The notes below the pieces were generated by a model that worked only from the letters and a program-made list of their open reading frames with translations, ran no database searches and was not told the origin of the DNA. This document shows positions 26,599-35,791 of a DNA stretch of 45,177 bases, piece after piece. The translations under genes and the position numbers were made by a program. Position 1 is the stretch's first letter; each line of letters begins with the position of its first letter. Source of the DNA: an uncultured Lachnospiraceae bacterium (GTDB lineage: Bacteria > Bacillota > Clostridia > Lachnospirales > Anaerotignaceae); contig CALWKY010000016.1 of NCBI GenBank assembly GCA_944381395.1, forward strand, positions 1 to 45,177. The letters are read 5' to 3'.

Positions 26599-27228
26599 AT
26601 GTTTGCTGCATTATTGCATGTTTGTGCCAGCGCCGTCTGTCATCAGCTCCCTTCCCGCAGTCTCTTTTTTAACGGGATACCATTTAGCTGGTGCGCCAGA
26701 TGTATGGGAGTTTATAGTTCCATTGCGCTGTCTGCAATTTATTTTGCTGTAAGAAAACGTCTTTTCGCAAACCGTCCCTTCTCCATATGGGCAGCTTTGT
26801 GGATTGTGCTTTGTTTTCTCCCCATTGCTTTGGATGGCGGAGGAAGCTATTTAGGGCTTTGGGAAAGTAACAATTTAAAACGTATTCTCAGCGGTGCATG
26901 CTGTGGCTGGACTTTGCCCGGACTATTTCTACTATGCGGCAATTTCCAACCCCAAAGTAAGAATGAAATTCCGCTTATGGATCATCCTTTGGAATGGATT
27001 ATATTGCCGCTTCTTGCCTGCGCCTTATGCTTATTTGTATTTTTTCAGACTTCCTCTCAAATACTTTACTGGACAGCATCTTGTTTAACCTTGCTGGGAG
27101 AAGTTGTTTTTTGGAGTGGGCTTTGGTATATCCTTCTTTGTAATCTTTTGCAAAGAAAACATCCTTTCCTTGCCGCTTTCATTGGCGGCATTGGCACTAT
27201 GCTTCTTATAGGAGGTATTATGCAGTGA
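26599..27228 (+). CDS. DUF2085 family membrane protein
   Basis: A 209-residue membrane protein. The N-terminal Cys/His pattern CHQLPSRS...CARCMG is the signature of DUF2085; two of the Cys form a C-x-x-C and could bind metal or form a disulfide. Five to six hydrophobic helices follow. The function is unknown. The start lies 1 bp after the previous stop and the stop overlaps the start of the MTHFS gene (GTGA), so it is translationally coupled on both sides. Confidence 0.85.
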   Translation: MFAALLHVCASAVCHQLPSRSLFFNGIPFSWCARCMGVYSSIALSAIYFAVRKRLFANRPFSIWAALWIVLCFLPIALDGGGSYLGLWESNNLKRILSGACCGWTLPGLFLLCGNFQPQSKNEIPLMDHPLEWIILPLLACALCLFVFFQTSSQILYWTASCLTLLGEVVFWSGLWYILLCNLLQRKHPFLAAFIGGIGTMLLIGGIMQ

Positions 27229-27776
27229 AAAAAACATTTCGCAAACGATATTTTGCCATTCGTGGAAAAATTCCCCCTGCCGTTCGTACAGAAAAATCCA
27301 TGCAGATTGGCGCGAAACTCGTGGAATGTGAACTTTGGCAGGAGGCAAAGCATATCTTTACTTATGTAAGTTTTTCCTCTGAAGTGGATACACAGCTGTT
27401 AATTTTACAGGCTTTGCGGCAAAAAAAGAAAGTCGCCGTTCCCAAAAGCTATCCGGAAGGAAAAATGGATTTTTATTTCATTTCTTCTTTAGAAGAACTG
27501 GTGGAAACAGATACCGGTATATTAGAACCTGTAGGCGGTTTTTTCCGCGCAACGCCCAAAAAAGGCGACTTGATTTTAGTGCCAGGTATTGCTTTTGATC
27601 GCAGCTGCCGTAGGATTGGTTATGGCGGCGGATATTACGACAGATATCTGGAAACATGTCCTGCTACAAAAATAGGACTTTGCTATCAAGAACAGCTGGC
27701 ACCTGTGATTCCCGCAGAGCCGCATGATATCAAAATGGACGCAGTTTTGACAGAAGCAGAATGGATTTGGAGGTAA
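27225..27776 (+). CDS. 5-formyltetrahydrofolate cyclo-ligase
   Basis: A 183-residue protein of the FAU1/YgfA family, which converts 5-formyl-THF to 5,10-methenyl-THF with ATP. The signature is in the C-terminal half: PGIAFDRSCRRIGYGGGYYD, the nucleotide-binding loop. The basic N-terminus (KKTFRKRY) is typical. The start is GTG at 27225, overlapping the previous stop by 4 bp, with AGGAGG upstream. The stop lies 6 bp before proA. The family is certain; the presence in a proline operon is unusual. Confidence 0.93.
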   Translation: MKKTFRKRYFAIRGKIPPAVRTEKSMQIGAKLVECELWQEAKHIFTYVSFSSEVDTQLLILQALRQKKKVAVPKSYPEGKMDFYFISSLEELVETDTGILEPVGGFFRATPKKGDLILVPGIAFDRSCRRIGYGGGYYDRYLETCPATKIGLCYQEQLAPVIPAEPHDIKMDAVLTEAEWIWR

Positions 27777-27782
27777 ACACAT

Positions 27783-29030
27783 ATGACAGAATTAGAACAG
27801 ATGGGAAAATTCGCAAAAGAAGCATCTTTTCTATTAGCCACATTAGGCACCAATGAAAAGAATCAGGCTTTACGTGCCTGTGCTGCCGCATTGCGTGAAA
27901 GTAAAACACAAATCCTCGAAGCAAACGCCGCGGACCTTTCCGCAGCGAAGGAAAACGGTATTAAAGGCGCTTTTTTAGATCGCCTGCAGTTAACAGAAAA
28001 ACGTCTGGAAGAAATGGCAGCCGGTCTGGAGCAAGTTGCTTCCTTGCCCGATCCCGTAGGCGAGGTGCTCAGTATGCAAACCTTGCCCAATGGTTTGATA
28101 ATTGGGAAGAAAACGGTACCAATGGGCGTCATTGGTATTATTTTTGAAGCCAGACCCAATGTAACAGCAGATGCCTTTGGGCTTTGCCTGAAAGCCGGCA
28201 GCGCTGTGATTTTGCGCGGCGGCAAAGAAGCTTTGCAATCTAACATGGCGGTGGTAGATGTATTCCGTCACACCCTTTCCGCACTTTCTTTGCCTGCTGA
28301 CGCGGTACAGCTCATTACAGATACCTCCAGAGAGAGCGCAACACAAATGATGCGTTTGAACGGTTACCTGGATGTGCTGATTCCCCGTGGCGGCGCAGGT
28401 TTGATCCGTTCCGTTGTGGAAAACAGTACCGTTCCTGTGATTCAAACCGGTGTAGGCAACTGCCATATCTATGTGGATGAAAGTGCCGATTTTGAAAAAG
28501 CAATTCCCATTATCCTCAATGCAAAAACACAGCGGCCTGGTGTATGCAATGCTTGCGAAAGTCTGTTGGTACATGAAAAGATTGCAGATGCCTTTTTACC
28601 TGCCATTGGTCATGCGTTGCAGGAGAAAAAAGTGGAAATCCGCGGGGATGAAACAACGGTTTCCCTTATCGACGGTGCCATTGCTGCCACAGAAGAAGAC
28701 TGGGCAACGGAGTATGATGATTATATTATCTCCACCCGTGTGGTAAAAGATCTGGATGAAGCTATTCAGCATATCCGCCGTTATACCACCGGGCATTCTG
28801 AAGCAATTATTACAGAGAACTATACCAACGCCCAGCGCTTCCTTAATGAAGTGGATGCGGCCGCAGTATATGTGAATGCTTCTACCCGCTTTACAGATGG
28901 CGGGCAATTCGGATTCGGTGCGGAAATCGGCATCAGCACACAGAAACTCCATGCCCGTGGACCTATGGGGCTGAAAGAATTAACCACAACCAAGTACATC
29001 ATTTATGGCAACGGTCAAATCCGTGAATAA
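27783..29030 (+). CDS. proA: Gamma-glutamyl phosphate reductase
   Basis: A 415-residue aldehyde-dehydrogenase-superfamily enzyme, normal length for ProA. It reduces glutamyl 5-phosphate to glutamate semialdehyde with NADPH. It contains the conserved [20 protein letters not shown] and the catalytic Cys in [13 protein letters not shown]. The C-terminal region has the conserved [29 protein letters not shown] precedes the ATG. It completes the operon opened by proB, with three unrelated genes between them. Confidence 0.97.
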   Translation: MTELEQMGKFAKEASFLLATLGTNEKNQALRACAAALRESKTQILEANAADLSAAKENGIKGAFLDRLQLTEKRLEEMAAGLEQVASLPDPVGEVLSMQTLPNGLIIGKKTVPMGVIGIIFEARPNVTADAFGLCLKAGSAVILRGGKEALQSNMAVVDVFRHTLSALSLPADAVQLITDTSRESATQMMRLNGYLDVLIPRGGAGLIRSVVENSTVPVIQTGVGNCHIYVDESADFEKAIPIILNAKTQRPGVCNACESLLVHEKIADAFLPAIGHALQEKKVEIRGDETTVSLIDGAIAATEEDWATEYDDYIISTRVVKDLDEAIQHIRRYTTGHSEAIITENYTNAQRFLNEVDAAAVYVNASTRFTDGGQFGFGAEIGISTQKLHARGPMGLKELTTTKYIIYGNGQIRE

Positions 29031-29040
29031 ACCTTTGATA

Positions 29041-29086
29041 AAAAAACAGCTTGCGGAGTAATCTCCACAAGCTGTTTTCTTTTTTT
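29041..29086. terminator. Bidirectional terminator between proA and the EamA transporter
   Basis: AAAACAGCTTG pairs with CAAGCTGTTTT and an inner GGAG/CTCC extends the stem. A-rich and T-rich flanks suit both directions. It overlaps the end of the converging transporter gene by 2 bp. Confidence 0.88.
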
Positions 29087-29990
29087 ACACTGGTTTTGTC
29101 TGTACAGAAAGCAAGGTAACCATACTCAAAACCAATAAGAACCCAACAAAATCCAAAGGATGGAAGGATGTATTTAAAAAGAGTGCGGAAAAGAGAATTG
29201 CTGTAATGGGCTCCACACTTGCTAAAAGACTGCCCAAAAATGGTCCTACTTTGCTTACCCCATATAAATACAGAGAATATGCCACTGCTGTACCAATTAA
29301 AATGACGCCAGCCAGCATCAGCAATGCAAATGGATCAGAGGGAAAAGGCACTTGCCAAGGCTTAGATAAAATAGACATGGGAACTACCGCTATAAGCATG
29401 CCAAACCCTACCACACAATAAGTACTGTACTTGCGCATTAATGATGCGGAGCTCATATTATAAAATGCCACTGCTACTGCCGCGCCTAATCCAAAAAACA
29501 ATACGGAAGGAGAAACCTGCATGGTGCTGAAGTCCCCATGGGTTGTCAACAGTGTAGTACCCGCTAAAACGCCTAATAACGCCACTGCTTCAATTTTAGT
29601 AGGCAGTAACTTCTTGCTTACACAAATGGCAAAAAGAATAAACACAGGTGCGGTTGCCTGCAATACCGTAGCCGTACCAGCATTGGAATACTCAATCGCT
29701 AAAAAATAAAGCCATTGGCTGAACAGCACACCGATTAAACTAAAAATCAGAAGTTTTATCATGTCTTCTTTATGACGGAAAATCTCAAAAAGTGCTTTTC
29801 CTTCTCGGAAAAAGCCGATAAGCATCAATAAAATTCCCGCAAAAATCAGGCGCATGCAAACTAACCAATCGGAACTGACACCGCAATTTTGCAATAAGTA
29901 CTGGCCAAAACAGCCGCTCATTCCCCAACAGGCACTTCCCGAAGCGGTAATCAATATTCCCCGCAATTTACTTTTTTCTTCTGTATTCAT
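29085..29990 (-). CDS. EamA/DMT superfamily transporter
   Basis: A 301-residue protein with ten predicted helices in two EamA repeats. It begins KLRGILITASGSACWGMSG, typical of RhaT/YdcZ-like drug/metabolite transporters. Members move amino acids, nucleotides or drugs, commonly as exporters. The position next to threonine deaminase and proline genes would fit an amino-acid exporter, but this is only contextual. AAAGGAG lies upstream of the ATG, with a rather long spacing of about 13 nt. Confidence 0.88.
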   Translation of the reverse strand: MNTEEKSKLRGILITASGSACWGMSGCFGQYLLQNCGVSSDWLVCMRLIFAGILLMLIGFFREGKALFEIFRHKEDMIKLLIFSLIGVLFSQWLYFLAIEYSNAGTATVLQATAPVFILFAICVSKKLLPTKIEAVALLGVLAGTTLLTTHGDFSTMQVSPSVLFFGLGAAVAVAFYNMSSASLMRKYSTYCVVGFGMLIAVVPMSILSKPWQVPFPSDPFALLMLAGVILIGTAVAYSLYLYGVSKVGPFLGSLLASVEPITAILFSALFLNTSFHPLDFVGFLLVLSMVTLLSVQTKPV

Positions 29991-30101
29991 ATTTTTTTAT
30001 ACCGCTCCTTTCCTAAAATAATCCTATCAAAAACATATACATGATTATAAATCCCAATAAAAAAAATGGCAACCTTTTCTCTATATGAAAATAGATCTCA
30101 T

Positions 30102-30132
30102 AAAAAAGCAGCAGGAACAAAGTTCCTGCCGC
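30102..30132 (-). terminator. Terminator of threonine ammonia-lyase
   Basis: GCAGCAGGAAC and GTTCCTGCCGC form an 11-bp stem with one mismatch. On the minus strand six T residues follow. It lies about 40 bp beyond the stop codon. Confidence 0.88.
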
Positions 30133-30174
30133 TAAAGAGAGTCAGCTATTTTTATTTACAAATCAGATTTGCAA

Positions 30175-31374
30175 TTACTTCAAGGTGTAAGGCATACCGT
30201 TTTCAACCAGAGCTTTCAGGATTGCTTCGCGATGCTCCATATCTCTTGCTTCTACCACAACATCTACCACACACTTGCTTACGTTTACATCACCGGTCAT
30301 ACGGTCATGGTCTACGCTGAAGATGTTTGCATCTGCATCGGAAAGAACCTTCATCAGCTTCAACAGCTGACCAGGCTTATCAGCCAGAGTTACGCTGAAG
30401 GATACCAGTCTGCCTGCCTGCTGCAGAGCCTTATTTACAATACGAGAAAGGGTGGTGATATCTGCGTTACCGCCAGATACTACACAAGCAACTTTCTTGC
30501 CTTCCAGATCCACTTTGTTAAACATTGCAGCTGCAACAGCCAGAGCGCCGCTGCCTTCTGCGATCATTTTGTGTTTTTCCATCATCAGCAGCATTGCTGC
30601 GGTGATTTCTTCTTCTGTGATGGTAACGATACCATCTACATACTTTTGAATTGCGGCAAATGTTAAATCACCGGGTGCCTTAACAGCAGTACCATCCGCC
30701 ATGGTATTTACGCTGTCCAAAGTAACAATATGACCAGCTTCCAGAGAAGCCTTCATGCAAGCTGCGTTTACAGGTTCAACACCATATACCTTGCAGTTAG
30801 GGTTGATCAGTTTGACAGCGGTTGCAACACCTGCACAGATTCCGCCGCCGCCAATGGGAACAAGTACAACATCCATATCCGGAACGTCTTCCAGAATTTC
30901 CAGACCAATGGTGCCTTGACCAGTAATAATCAGTTCATCGTTGAAAGGAGGGATAAAAGTGCATCCTCTTTCCTTTACCAATTCCATAGCTTTTACCTGC
31001 GCATCATCGAATACGCCAGGAACCAATACAACTTCTGCGCCGTTATTTCTGGTACCCTGTACCTTAGAAAGGGGCGCGCTGTCAGGCATGCAAATGGTTG
31101 CAGGAATGCCCAGCATCTTTGCTGCTAAAGAAGCACCTTGTGCATGGTTACCACTGGAAGCAGCTACAATACCGCGCTTTCTTTCTTCTTCAGACAGAGA
31201 AGAAATCTTCGTGTAAGCGCCGCGCAGTTTAAATGCGCCAGTTACCTGCAGGTTTTCACACTTTACATATACATCTGCCTTATTGTTGATATAGGTAGAT
31301 TCGATGAGGGGAGTTCTGCGTGCTACGCCTTTCAGATTCTCTTCTGCTTTTTTGATCATTTCCAGAGTTACCAT
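30175..31374 (-). CDS. ilvA: Threonine ammonia-lyase with C-terminal ACT domain
   Basis: A 399-residue PLP enzyme that deaminates threonine to 2-oxobutyrate. The PLP lysine is K49 in GAFKLRGA. The phosphate-binding glycine loop is GGGGICAG near 175, and SSGNHAQG near 80 is conserved. Residues about 325-399 form one ACT domain. The length and single ACT domain match the ~400-residue class annotated either IlvA or TdcB. In an amino-acid fermenter it may work with methionine gamma-lyase, which also yields 2-oxobutyrate. AGGAGG lies upstream of the ATG. The leader carries an 8-bp inverted repeat. Confidence 0.93.
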   Translation of the reverse strand: MVTLEMIKKAEENLKGVARRTPLIESTYINNKADVYVKCENLQVTGAFKLRGAYTKISSLSEEERKRGIVAASSGNHAQGASLAAKMLGIPATICMPDSAPLSKVQGTRNNGAEVVLVPGVFDDAQVKAMELVKERGCTFIPPFNDELIITGQGTIGLEILEDVPDMDVVLVPIGGGGICAGVATAVKLINPNCKVYGVEPVNAACMKASLEAGHIVTLDSVNTMADGTAVKAPGDLTFAAIQKYVDGIVTITEEEITAAMLLMMEKHKMIAEGSGALAVAAAMFNKVDLEGKKVACVVSGGNADITTLSRIVNKALQQAGRLVSFSVTLADKPGQLLKLMKVLSDADANIFSVDHDRMTGDVNVSKCVVDVVVEARDMEHREAILKALVENGMPYTLK

Positions 31375-31442
31375 TTTTTCTTCCTCCTTAAAAATGTCAT
31401 AATGTATGTTTGTTTTTATTTCCGTCCATAATGTTTTTATAG

Positions 31443-31470
31443 TAAGGACAGTTGTATTTTTTTGTCCTTA
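31443..31470 (-). promoter_or_regulatory. Inverted repeat in the ilvA leader
   Basis: TAAGGACA (31443-31450) and TGTCCTTA (31463-31470) are perfect inverted repeats, 12 bp apart. They lie about 10-40 nt downstream of the predicted transcription start. They could bind a repressor or form a hairpin in the leader. Confidence 0.5.
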
Positions 31471-31486
31471 TCTTAAATACACCCTG

Positions 31487-31515
31487 ATTCTATAGCAGAA
31501 ATTGCATTTTGTCAA
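31487..31515 (-). promoter_or_regulatory. Promoter of threonine ammonia-lyase
   Basis: On the minus strand TTGACA (31510-31515), a 17-bp spacer and TAGAAT (31487-31492) form a strong promoter. The leader is about 105 nt. Confidence 0.75.
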
Positions 31516-31595
31516 GCGCATAACGGTACTTTTTTCACAAAAAAAGTACCAAAAAGCCGCTTTGTTTATTTTTTTCATTTCATATGTATACATAA

Positions 31596-31639
31596 AAAAA
31601 CACCTCACAGAAAATATCTTCTTTCTATGAGGTGTTTTT
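31596..31639 (-). terminator. Terminator of clpX
   Basis: AAAAACACCTCA and TGAGGTGTTTTT form a 12-bp stem, with a further AGAAA/TTTCT pairing inside. It begins 3 bp after the clpX stop. Confidence 0.9.
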
Positions 31640-31641
31640 GT

Positions 31642-32940
31642 TTAATTTTCTTCTCTGCCCCTGCTATGGCTTCTTTTACGCTTTACCATACGCTGCAAAG
31701 GTTCACGATGTTCATTATAAACATATTCCGGCGCAGCGGTACCTTCCACTACTTCAGGTGTAATGGTGCATTTCTCCAGTGTTAATTCTGTAGGAATTTC
31801 ATACATAATGGGATTGATAAATCCTTCCAGAATAGAACGAAGACCGCGGGCACCTGTCTGACGCTCCATTGCTTTTTTCGCTACAGAACGCAATGCTTCG
31901 TCTGTAAATTCCAGCTTCACATCATCTAATGCAAAGAGATATTCATACTGTTTTACCAGTGCGTTTTTCGGCTCTGTCAGAATATGGATCAGCGCATTTT
32001 CATCCAGATGATCCAATGTAACAACAACGGGCAATCTGCCGATAAACTCGGGGATTAAACCATACTTCTGCAAATCCTGAGGCATTAAGTTTTGCATCAG
32101 TTCGTCATCATTCTTACCCATGGGTCCAGTAGCCTGTGCGCCAAAGCCGATAACCTTTTTCCCCATACGGCTCTGTACAATCTTTTCAATACCGCCAAAT
32201 GCGCCGCCGCAAATAAAGAGGATATTGGTAGTATCAATCTGGATAAACTCCTGATGAGGATGTTTTCTGCCGCCCTGGGGCGGTACACTGGCAATAGTGC
32301 CTTCCAAAATCTTCAGCAGTGCCTGCTGTACACCTTCACCGCTGACATCACGGGTGATAGATACATTCTCGCTCTTTTTGGTGATTTTATCGATTTCATC
32401 GATGTAAATAATACCCTTTTCCGCACGCTCCACATCATAGTCAGCAGCCTGGATCAGCTTCAAAAGAATATTTTCTACGTCTTCACCTACATAACCGGCT
32501 TCTGTCAGGCTGGTCGCATCAGCAATGGCAAAAGGTACATCCAGTACTCTTGCCAAAGTCTGCGCCAGCAATGTTTTACCTGTACCGGTGGGACCTACCA
32601 TCAAAATATTACTTTTCTGCAGTTCCACATCATCTGCTTTTTCATCCATGAAAATGCGCTTATAGTGGTTATAAACTGCTACTGCCAGGGTCTTTTTCGC
32701 ACGTTCTTGTCCAATGACATAATCATCCAGCGCGGCTTTGATCTCTTTGGGCTTGGGCATGGTACCGGCTTTTTCTTTTTCTGCCAATACATCATACTCC
32801 TCATCCATAATATCATTGCACAGGTCAATACATTCGTCACAGATGTATACATTCGGACCTGCGATCAGTTTTTTTACCTGATCTTGAGATTTGCCGCAAA
32901 AGGAACAGTGCAGCTTGTTATCTTCCTCGGTCTTGGACAT
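31642..32940 (-). CDS. clpX: ATP-dependent Clp protease ATP-binding subunit ClpX
   Basis: A 432-residue AAA+ unfoldase. The N-terminal zinc finger uses C12, C15, C34 and C37. Walker A is GPTGTGKT near 115, Walker B is [10 protein letters not shown], and the pore loop and IGF-type loop for ClpP docking (KVIGFGAQ) are present. It recognises tagged proteins, including those marked by the tmRNA encoded at 24249-24604, and feeds them to ClpP. It lies 4 bp downstream of clpP in the tig-clpP-clpX cluster. The last 20 residues are a basic Lys/Arg-rich tail. Confidence 0.98.
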   Translation of the reverse strand: MSKTEEDNKLHCSFCGKSQDQVKKLIAGPNVYICDECIDLCNDIMDEEYDVLAEKEKAGTMPKPKEIKAALDDYVIGQERAKKTLAVAVYNHYKRIFMDEKADDVELQKSNILMVGPTGTGKTLLAQTLARVLDVPFAIADATSLTEAGYVGEDVENILLKLIQAADYDVERAEKGIIYIDEIDKITKKSENVSITRDVSGEGVQQALLKILEGTIASVPPQGGRKHPHQEFIQIDTTNILFICGGAFGGIEKIVQSRMGKKVIGFGAQATGPMGKNDDELMQNLMPQDLQKYGLIPEFIGRLPVVVTLDHLDENALIHILTEPKNALVKQYEYLFALDDVKLEFTDEALRSVAKKAMERQTGARGLRSILEGFINPIMYEIPTELTLEKCTITPEVVEGTAAPEYVYNEHREPLQRMVKRKRSHSRGREEN

Positions 32941-32944
32941 GATA

Positions 32945-33538
32945 TCACTCCTTTGTCTGTGCTTTGGTGATCACTTCATCGATCAGACCATAAGCTTTTG
33001 CTTCTTGTGCAGACATAAAATTGTCTCTTTCGGTATCTCTTGTGATTTCCTCAAAAGTTTTACCGGTGTTTTCTGCCAAAATCTGGTTCAATTTCTTCTT
33101 TGTTTTCAAGATATTTTCCGCTGCAATCTGAATCTCCGTTGCCTGCCCTCTTGCACCGCCAGAAGGCTGGTGGATCATTACCTCCGCATTGGGCAGTGCA
33201 TATCTCTTACCCTTTGCGCCGCCTGCCAGCAAAAATGCGCCCATGCTTGCTGCCATACCAATACAAATGGTAGAAACATCCGGTTTGATATACTGCATGG
33301 TATCATAAATTGCCATACCTGCTGTGACAGAGCCGCCAGGGCTATTGATATACAGGTTAATATCTTTATCAGGATCTTCTGCGGCCAGGAAAAGCAGCTG
33401 TGCTACAACCAGGCTGGCGGTCACATCATTGACTTCTTCTCCCAGAAAAATAATACGATCCTGCAGCAGTCTGGAGTAAATATCGTAAGAACGCTCTCCT
33501 CTGCTGGTTTGTTCTACTACATAAGGTACTAAACTCAT
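32945..33538 (-). CDS. clpP: ATP-dependent Clp protease proteolytic subunit ClpP
   Basis: A 197-residue serine peptidase with the complete triad Ser98 (GMAASMGAF), His123 (MIHQPSGG) and Asp172. [24 protein letters not shown] at the start is the conserved N-terminus that lines the axial pore. I chose the ATG at 33538 (GGAGGG upstream); the frame extends six codons further. It assembles as a double heptamer capped by ClpX, encoded directly downstream. Confidence 0.98.
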   Translation of the reverse strand: MSLVPYVVEQTSRGERSYDIYSRLLQDRIIFLGEEVNDVTASLVVAQLLFLAAEDPDKDINLYINSPGGSVTAGMAIYDTMQYIKPDVSTICIGMAASMGAFLLAGGAKGKRYALPNAEVMIHQPSGGARGQATEIQIAAENILKTKKKLNQILAENTGKTFEEITRDTERDNFMSAQEAKAYGLIDEVITKAQTKE

Positions 33539-33617
33539 AGATTTTCCCTCCTTCATTCCTCTCCCGAAAAGTTTCGTTTCCGGTCAGAATTTGTCAGTTT
33601 TGGTATAAATGGAAAAG

Positions 33618-33650
33618 TAGGCACAGAAAGGAAGTAAACCTCTGTGCCTA
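33618..33650 (-). terminator. Hairpin between tig and clpP
   Basis: TAGGCACAGA and TCTGTGCCTA form a perfect 10-bp stem with a 13-nt loop in the 139-bp tig-clpP gap. The minus-strand T-tract after it is short (CTTTTCC), so it may be a partial terminator or processing site that sets the tig:clpP ratio. Confidence 0.5.
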
Positions 33651-33677
33651 ATTTCAATCTTTGTTATGGGGTATTGC

Positions 33678-34964
33678 TTACTTTACAACTGCGCTTTCAT
33701 TGATCAGCTTTGCGGCAGCACGAACCTTCATATCATCTTCAACCAGTTTTCTCTGTTCCGCGCCAAACATCTTTACAGTATCTTCTGCAGACAGACCGAA
33801 GCTTGCGCCGTAGCCGCCGATTTCTTCATCCAATTCTTCTTTGGAGATCTGGATATCTTCCGCAGCGGCAATTGCTTCCAGAACCAGTCTTGCATCTACG
33901 CTCTTCTTAGCAGTAGGTTCCATATTAGCCTTCAGCTGTTCTTCGCTGGAGCCGGTGTACTGGAAGTACAGATCCATGGAGATACCCTGGTTTGCCATAT
34001 TCTGTTCAAAGTCAGACATCATGCTGTCTACTTTATTTTCATACATGACTTCAGGAACTTCCATGGTTGCGTTGGATACTGCCATATCCAGCAGCTTGTC
34101 CTCCATAGCCTTTACAGCCTTTGCTTCCTTAGCGGCAACCAGTTTGCTCTTTACGTCGTTCTTATATTCTTCCATGGTGGAGAAATCAGAAACATCTTCC
34201 GCAAATGCATCATTCAGTTCAGGCAGTTCCTTTTCGGTCAGACCCTTCAGTTCTACCTTAAACACAGCGGGCTTACCTGCTAATTCAGGAGCCTGATATG
34301 CTTCAGGGAAAGTTACATTTACATCAAAAGCATCGCCTACGTTGTGACCGACGATCTGCTCCTCAAAACCTTCGATAAAGTGGTGAGAGCCCAGTTCCAG
34401 ATCGTATTCGTCAGCCTGACCGCCAGCAAACGCAACGCCATCCTGGAAGCCTTCGTAGCTGATCTTTGCAGTATCGCCCATCTGAGCAGGTCTGCCGGTT
34501 ACTTCTACCATTCTTGCGTTCTTGTCCTGAGACTTCTTGATTTCGTTGAGTACTTCTTCTTCTGTTACTTCAACGCTGTCCTTTTCTACTTCCAGACCCT
34601 TGTACTGACCCAGAGTTACTTCAGGTTTAACGATGACATCTACAACGAATTTTGCGCCCTTGCCAGAGCCGATGTATTCCACATCCAGAGTAGGTCTGGA
34701 AACGGGTTCCAGTCCCAGTTCTTCTACAGCCTTGCCATATTCCTGAGGGAAAATGAAGTTAATAGCATCTTCATAGAAAAAGCCTTCACCATATTCTGCT
34801 TCGATCAGTTTTCTGGGAACTTTGCCCTTACGGAAACCAGGCATGGACAGTCTTCCCTTTGCTTTTTGATAAGCGTGGCTCATACCGCTTTCCAGAACTT
34901 CTGCGCTAATTTCAAAAGAAAATTTTACATTACTCTTTTCTTTGCTTACGATTGTTGCATTCAC
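33678..34964 (-). CDS. tig: Trigger factor
   Basis: A 428-residue ribosome-bound chaperone and peptidyl-prolyl isomerase. The ribosome-binding signature GFRKGKVPRKL lies near residue 40. The FKBP-like domain follows (about 155-240), and the helical arms fill the rest. The start is GTG at 34964 with AAAGGAGGA upstream; an in-frame upstream extension to 35048 has no ribosome binding site and is not conserved. It is first in the tig-clpP-clpX cluster. Confidence 0.97.
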   Translation of the reverse strand: MNATIVSKEKSNVKFSFEISAEVLESGMSHAYQKAKGRLSMPGFRKGKVPRKLIEAEYGEGFFYEDAINFIFPQEYGKAVEELGLEPVSRPTLDVEYIGSGKGAKFVVDVIVKPEVTLGQYKGLEVEKDSVEVTEEEVLNEIKKSQDKNARMVEVTGRPAQMGDTAKISYEGFQDGVAFAGGQADEYDLELGSHHFIEGFEEQIVGHNVGDAFDVNVTFPEAYQAPELAGKPAVFKVELKGLTEKELPELNDAFAEDVSDFSTMEEYKNDVKSKLVAAKEAKAVKAMEDKLLDMAVSNATMEVPEVMYENKVDSMMSDFEQNMANQGISMDLYFQYTGSSEEQLKANMEPTAKKSVDARLVLEAIAAAEDIQISKEELDEEIGGYGASFGLSAEDTVKMFGAEQRKLVEDDMKVRAAAKLINESAVVK

Positions 34965-35142
34965 TGTTAAACTTCCTCCTTTAATTGACCTATCCGCCGT
35001 CAAATAGAACGGCTCTGTATCGCAAATAATTCTTACCTCTGCGCACAACTAAAATGAATTATATCATACCTTTCCCGGAAAATCTACTGTAAAATCAAAA
35101 AAATACCGTTCTTTCCCCGAAAAAATACCTTTTTTATCCCTT

Positions 35143-35430
35143 TTAAAAAGAAATAACATCACTGTCCCAGAGAATCAATTCTGCATCCGTATTTTCTTCC
35201 ATAAACCGGCGTACCCGCTCCAGAATCTGCTGCACAAACTTCGCCTCGTTTGCCACACAGCAGATGCCCAGCGTCAGCACATCATGCACATCCTGATCCG
35301 CCACTTCTGCCACACTAATATGGAATTTATTTTGTGTCCGCGTAATCAAGCTTTGGGCGCACATTCTTTTTTCCTTCAAGGAATGTGCCCAATCTAAGCG
35401 AAATGTAACTTGTGCCGCGCCAATCAGCAT
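35143..35430 (-). CDS. DUF503 (YlxP-like) family protein
   Basis: A 95-residue protein. The N-terminal strand followed by SLKEKRMCAQSLITRTQNKFHISVAEV is the DUF503 signature. YlxP-like proteins often lie near infB and rbfA and are thought to be linked to ribosome maturation, but the role is not settled. GGAGG lies upstream of the ATG. It stands alone between tig and tRNA-Gly. Confidence 0.88.
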   Translation of the reverse strand: MLIGAAQVTFRLDWAHSLKEKRMCAQSLITRTQNKFHISVAEVADQDVHDVLTLGICCVANEAKFVQQILERVRRFMEENTDAELILWDSDVISF

Positions 35431-35451
35431 GGGAAATCCTCCTTTTTTTCA

Positions 35452-35490
35452 AAAGAAAAAATCGGTTCTGACAAACGCAAAACCGATTTT
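35452..35490 (-). terminator. Terminator of tRNA-Gly (first copy)
   Basis: AAAATCGGTT and AACCGATTTT form a 10-bp stem; T-rich sequence follows on the minus strand. It starts 6 bp after the tRNA 3' end. Confidence 0.85.
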
Positions 35491-35495
35491 CCAAA

Positions 35496-35567
35496 AGCGC
35501 GAAACGAGATTCGAACTCGCGACCCTCGCCTTGGCAAGGCGATGCTCTACCACTGAGCCATTCGCGC
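35496..35567 (-). tRNA. tRNA-Gly (anticodon GCC), first copy
   Basis: A 72-nt cloverleaf. The acceptor stem GCGCGAA pairs with TTCGCGC, with discriminator T. The anticodon stem TCGCC/GGCGA holds TTGCCAA, giving anticodon GCC. The T-loop is TTCGAAT. The CCA end is not encoded. The mature sequence is identical to the second copy at 38206-38277. Confidence 0.96.
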
Positions 35568-35584
35568 ATTTGTTTGTAGAAAGT

Positions 35585-35613
35585 ATTATAGTATGGTTTT
35601 GCATATTTGTCAA
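35585..35613 (-). promoter_or_regulatory. Consensus promoter of tRNA-Gly (first copy)
   Basis: On the minus strand TTGACA (35608-35613), a 17-bp spacer and TATAAT (35585-35590) form a perfect sigma-A consensus. Confidence 0.9.
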
Positions 35614-35737
35614 GAAAAAGTAATTGATTTTTCTCTTTTTCTGTTCCGCCTTATTGTATCATGTGCCCTTTGCGCTCCACAAGACTTCTTTTTGTAAAAT
35701 CCAGCCACAAAACAGCATTTTTCCACAAATGCGCGGA

Positions 35738-35768
35738 TAAAAAAAGCGCATGGGGTTTTCCCATGCGC
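35738..35768 (-). terminator. Terminator of megL
   Basis: GCGCATGGG (35746-35754) and CCCATGCGC (35760-35768) form a perfect stem. On the minus strand a T-run follows. Confidence 0.9.
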
Positions 35769-35791
35769 CCTGTCATACTTTATTTTATCCA

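Noticed and set aside
32092..32970. 292-codon open frame antisense to clpX
   Set aside because: It is the shadow of the highly conserved clpX gene, is Phe/Cys/Ile-rich without any motif, and has no ribosome binding site.
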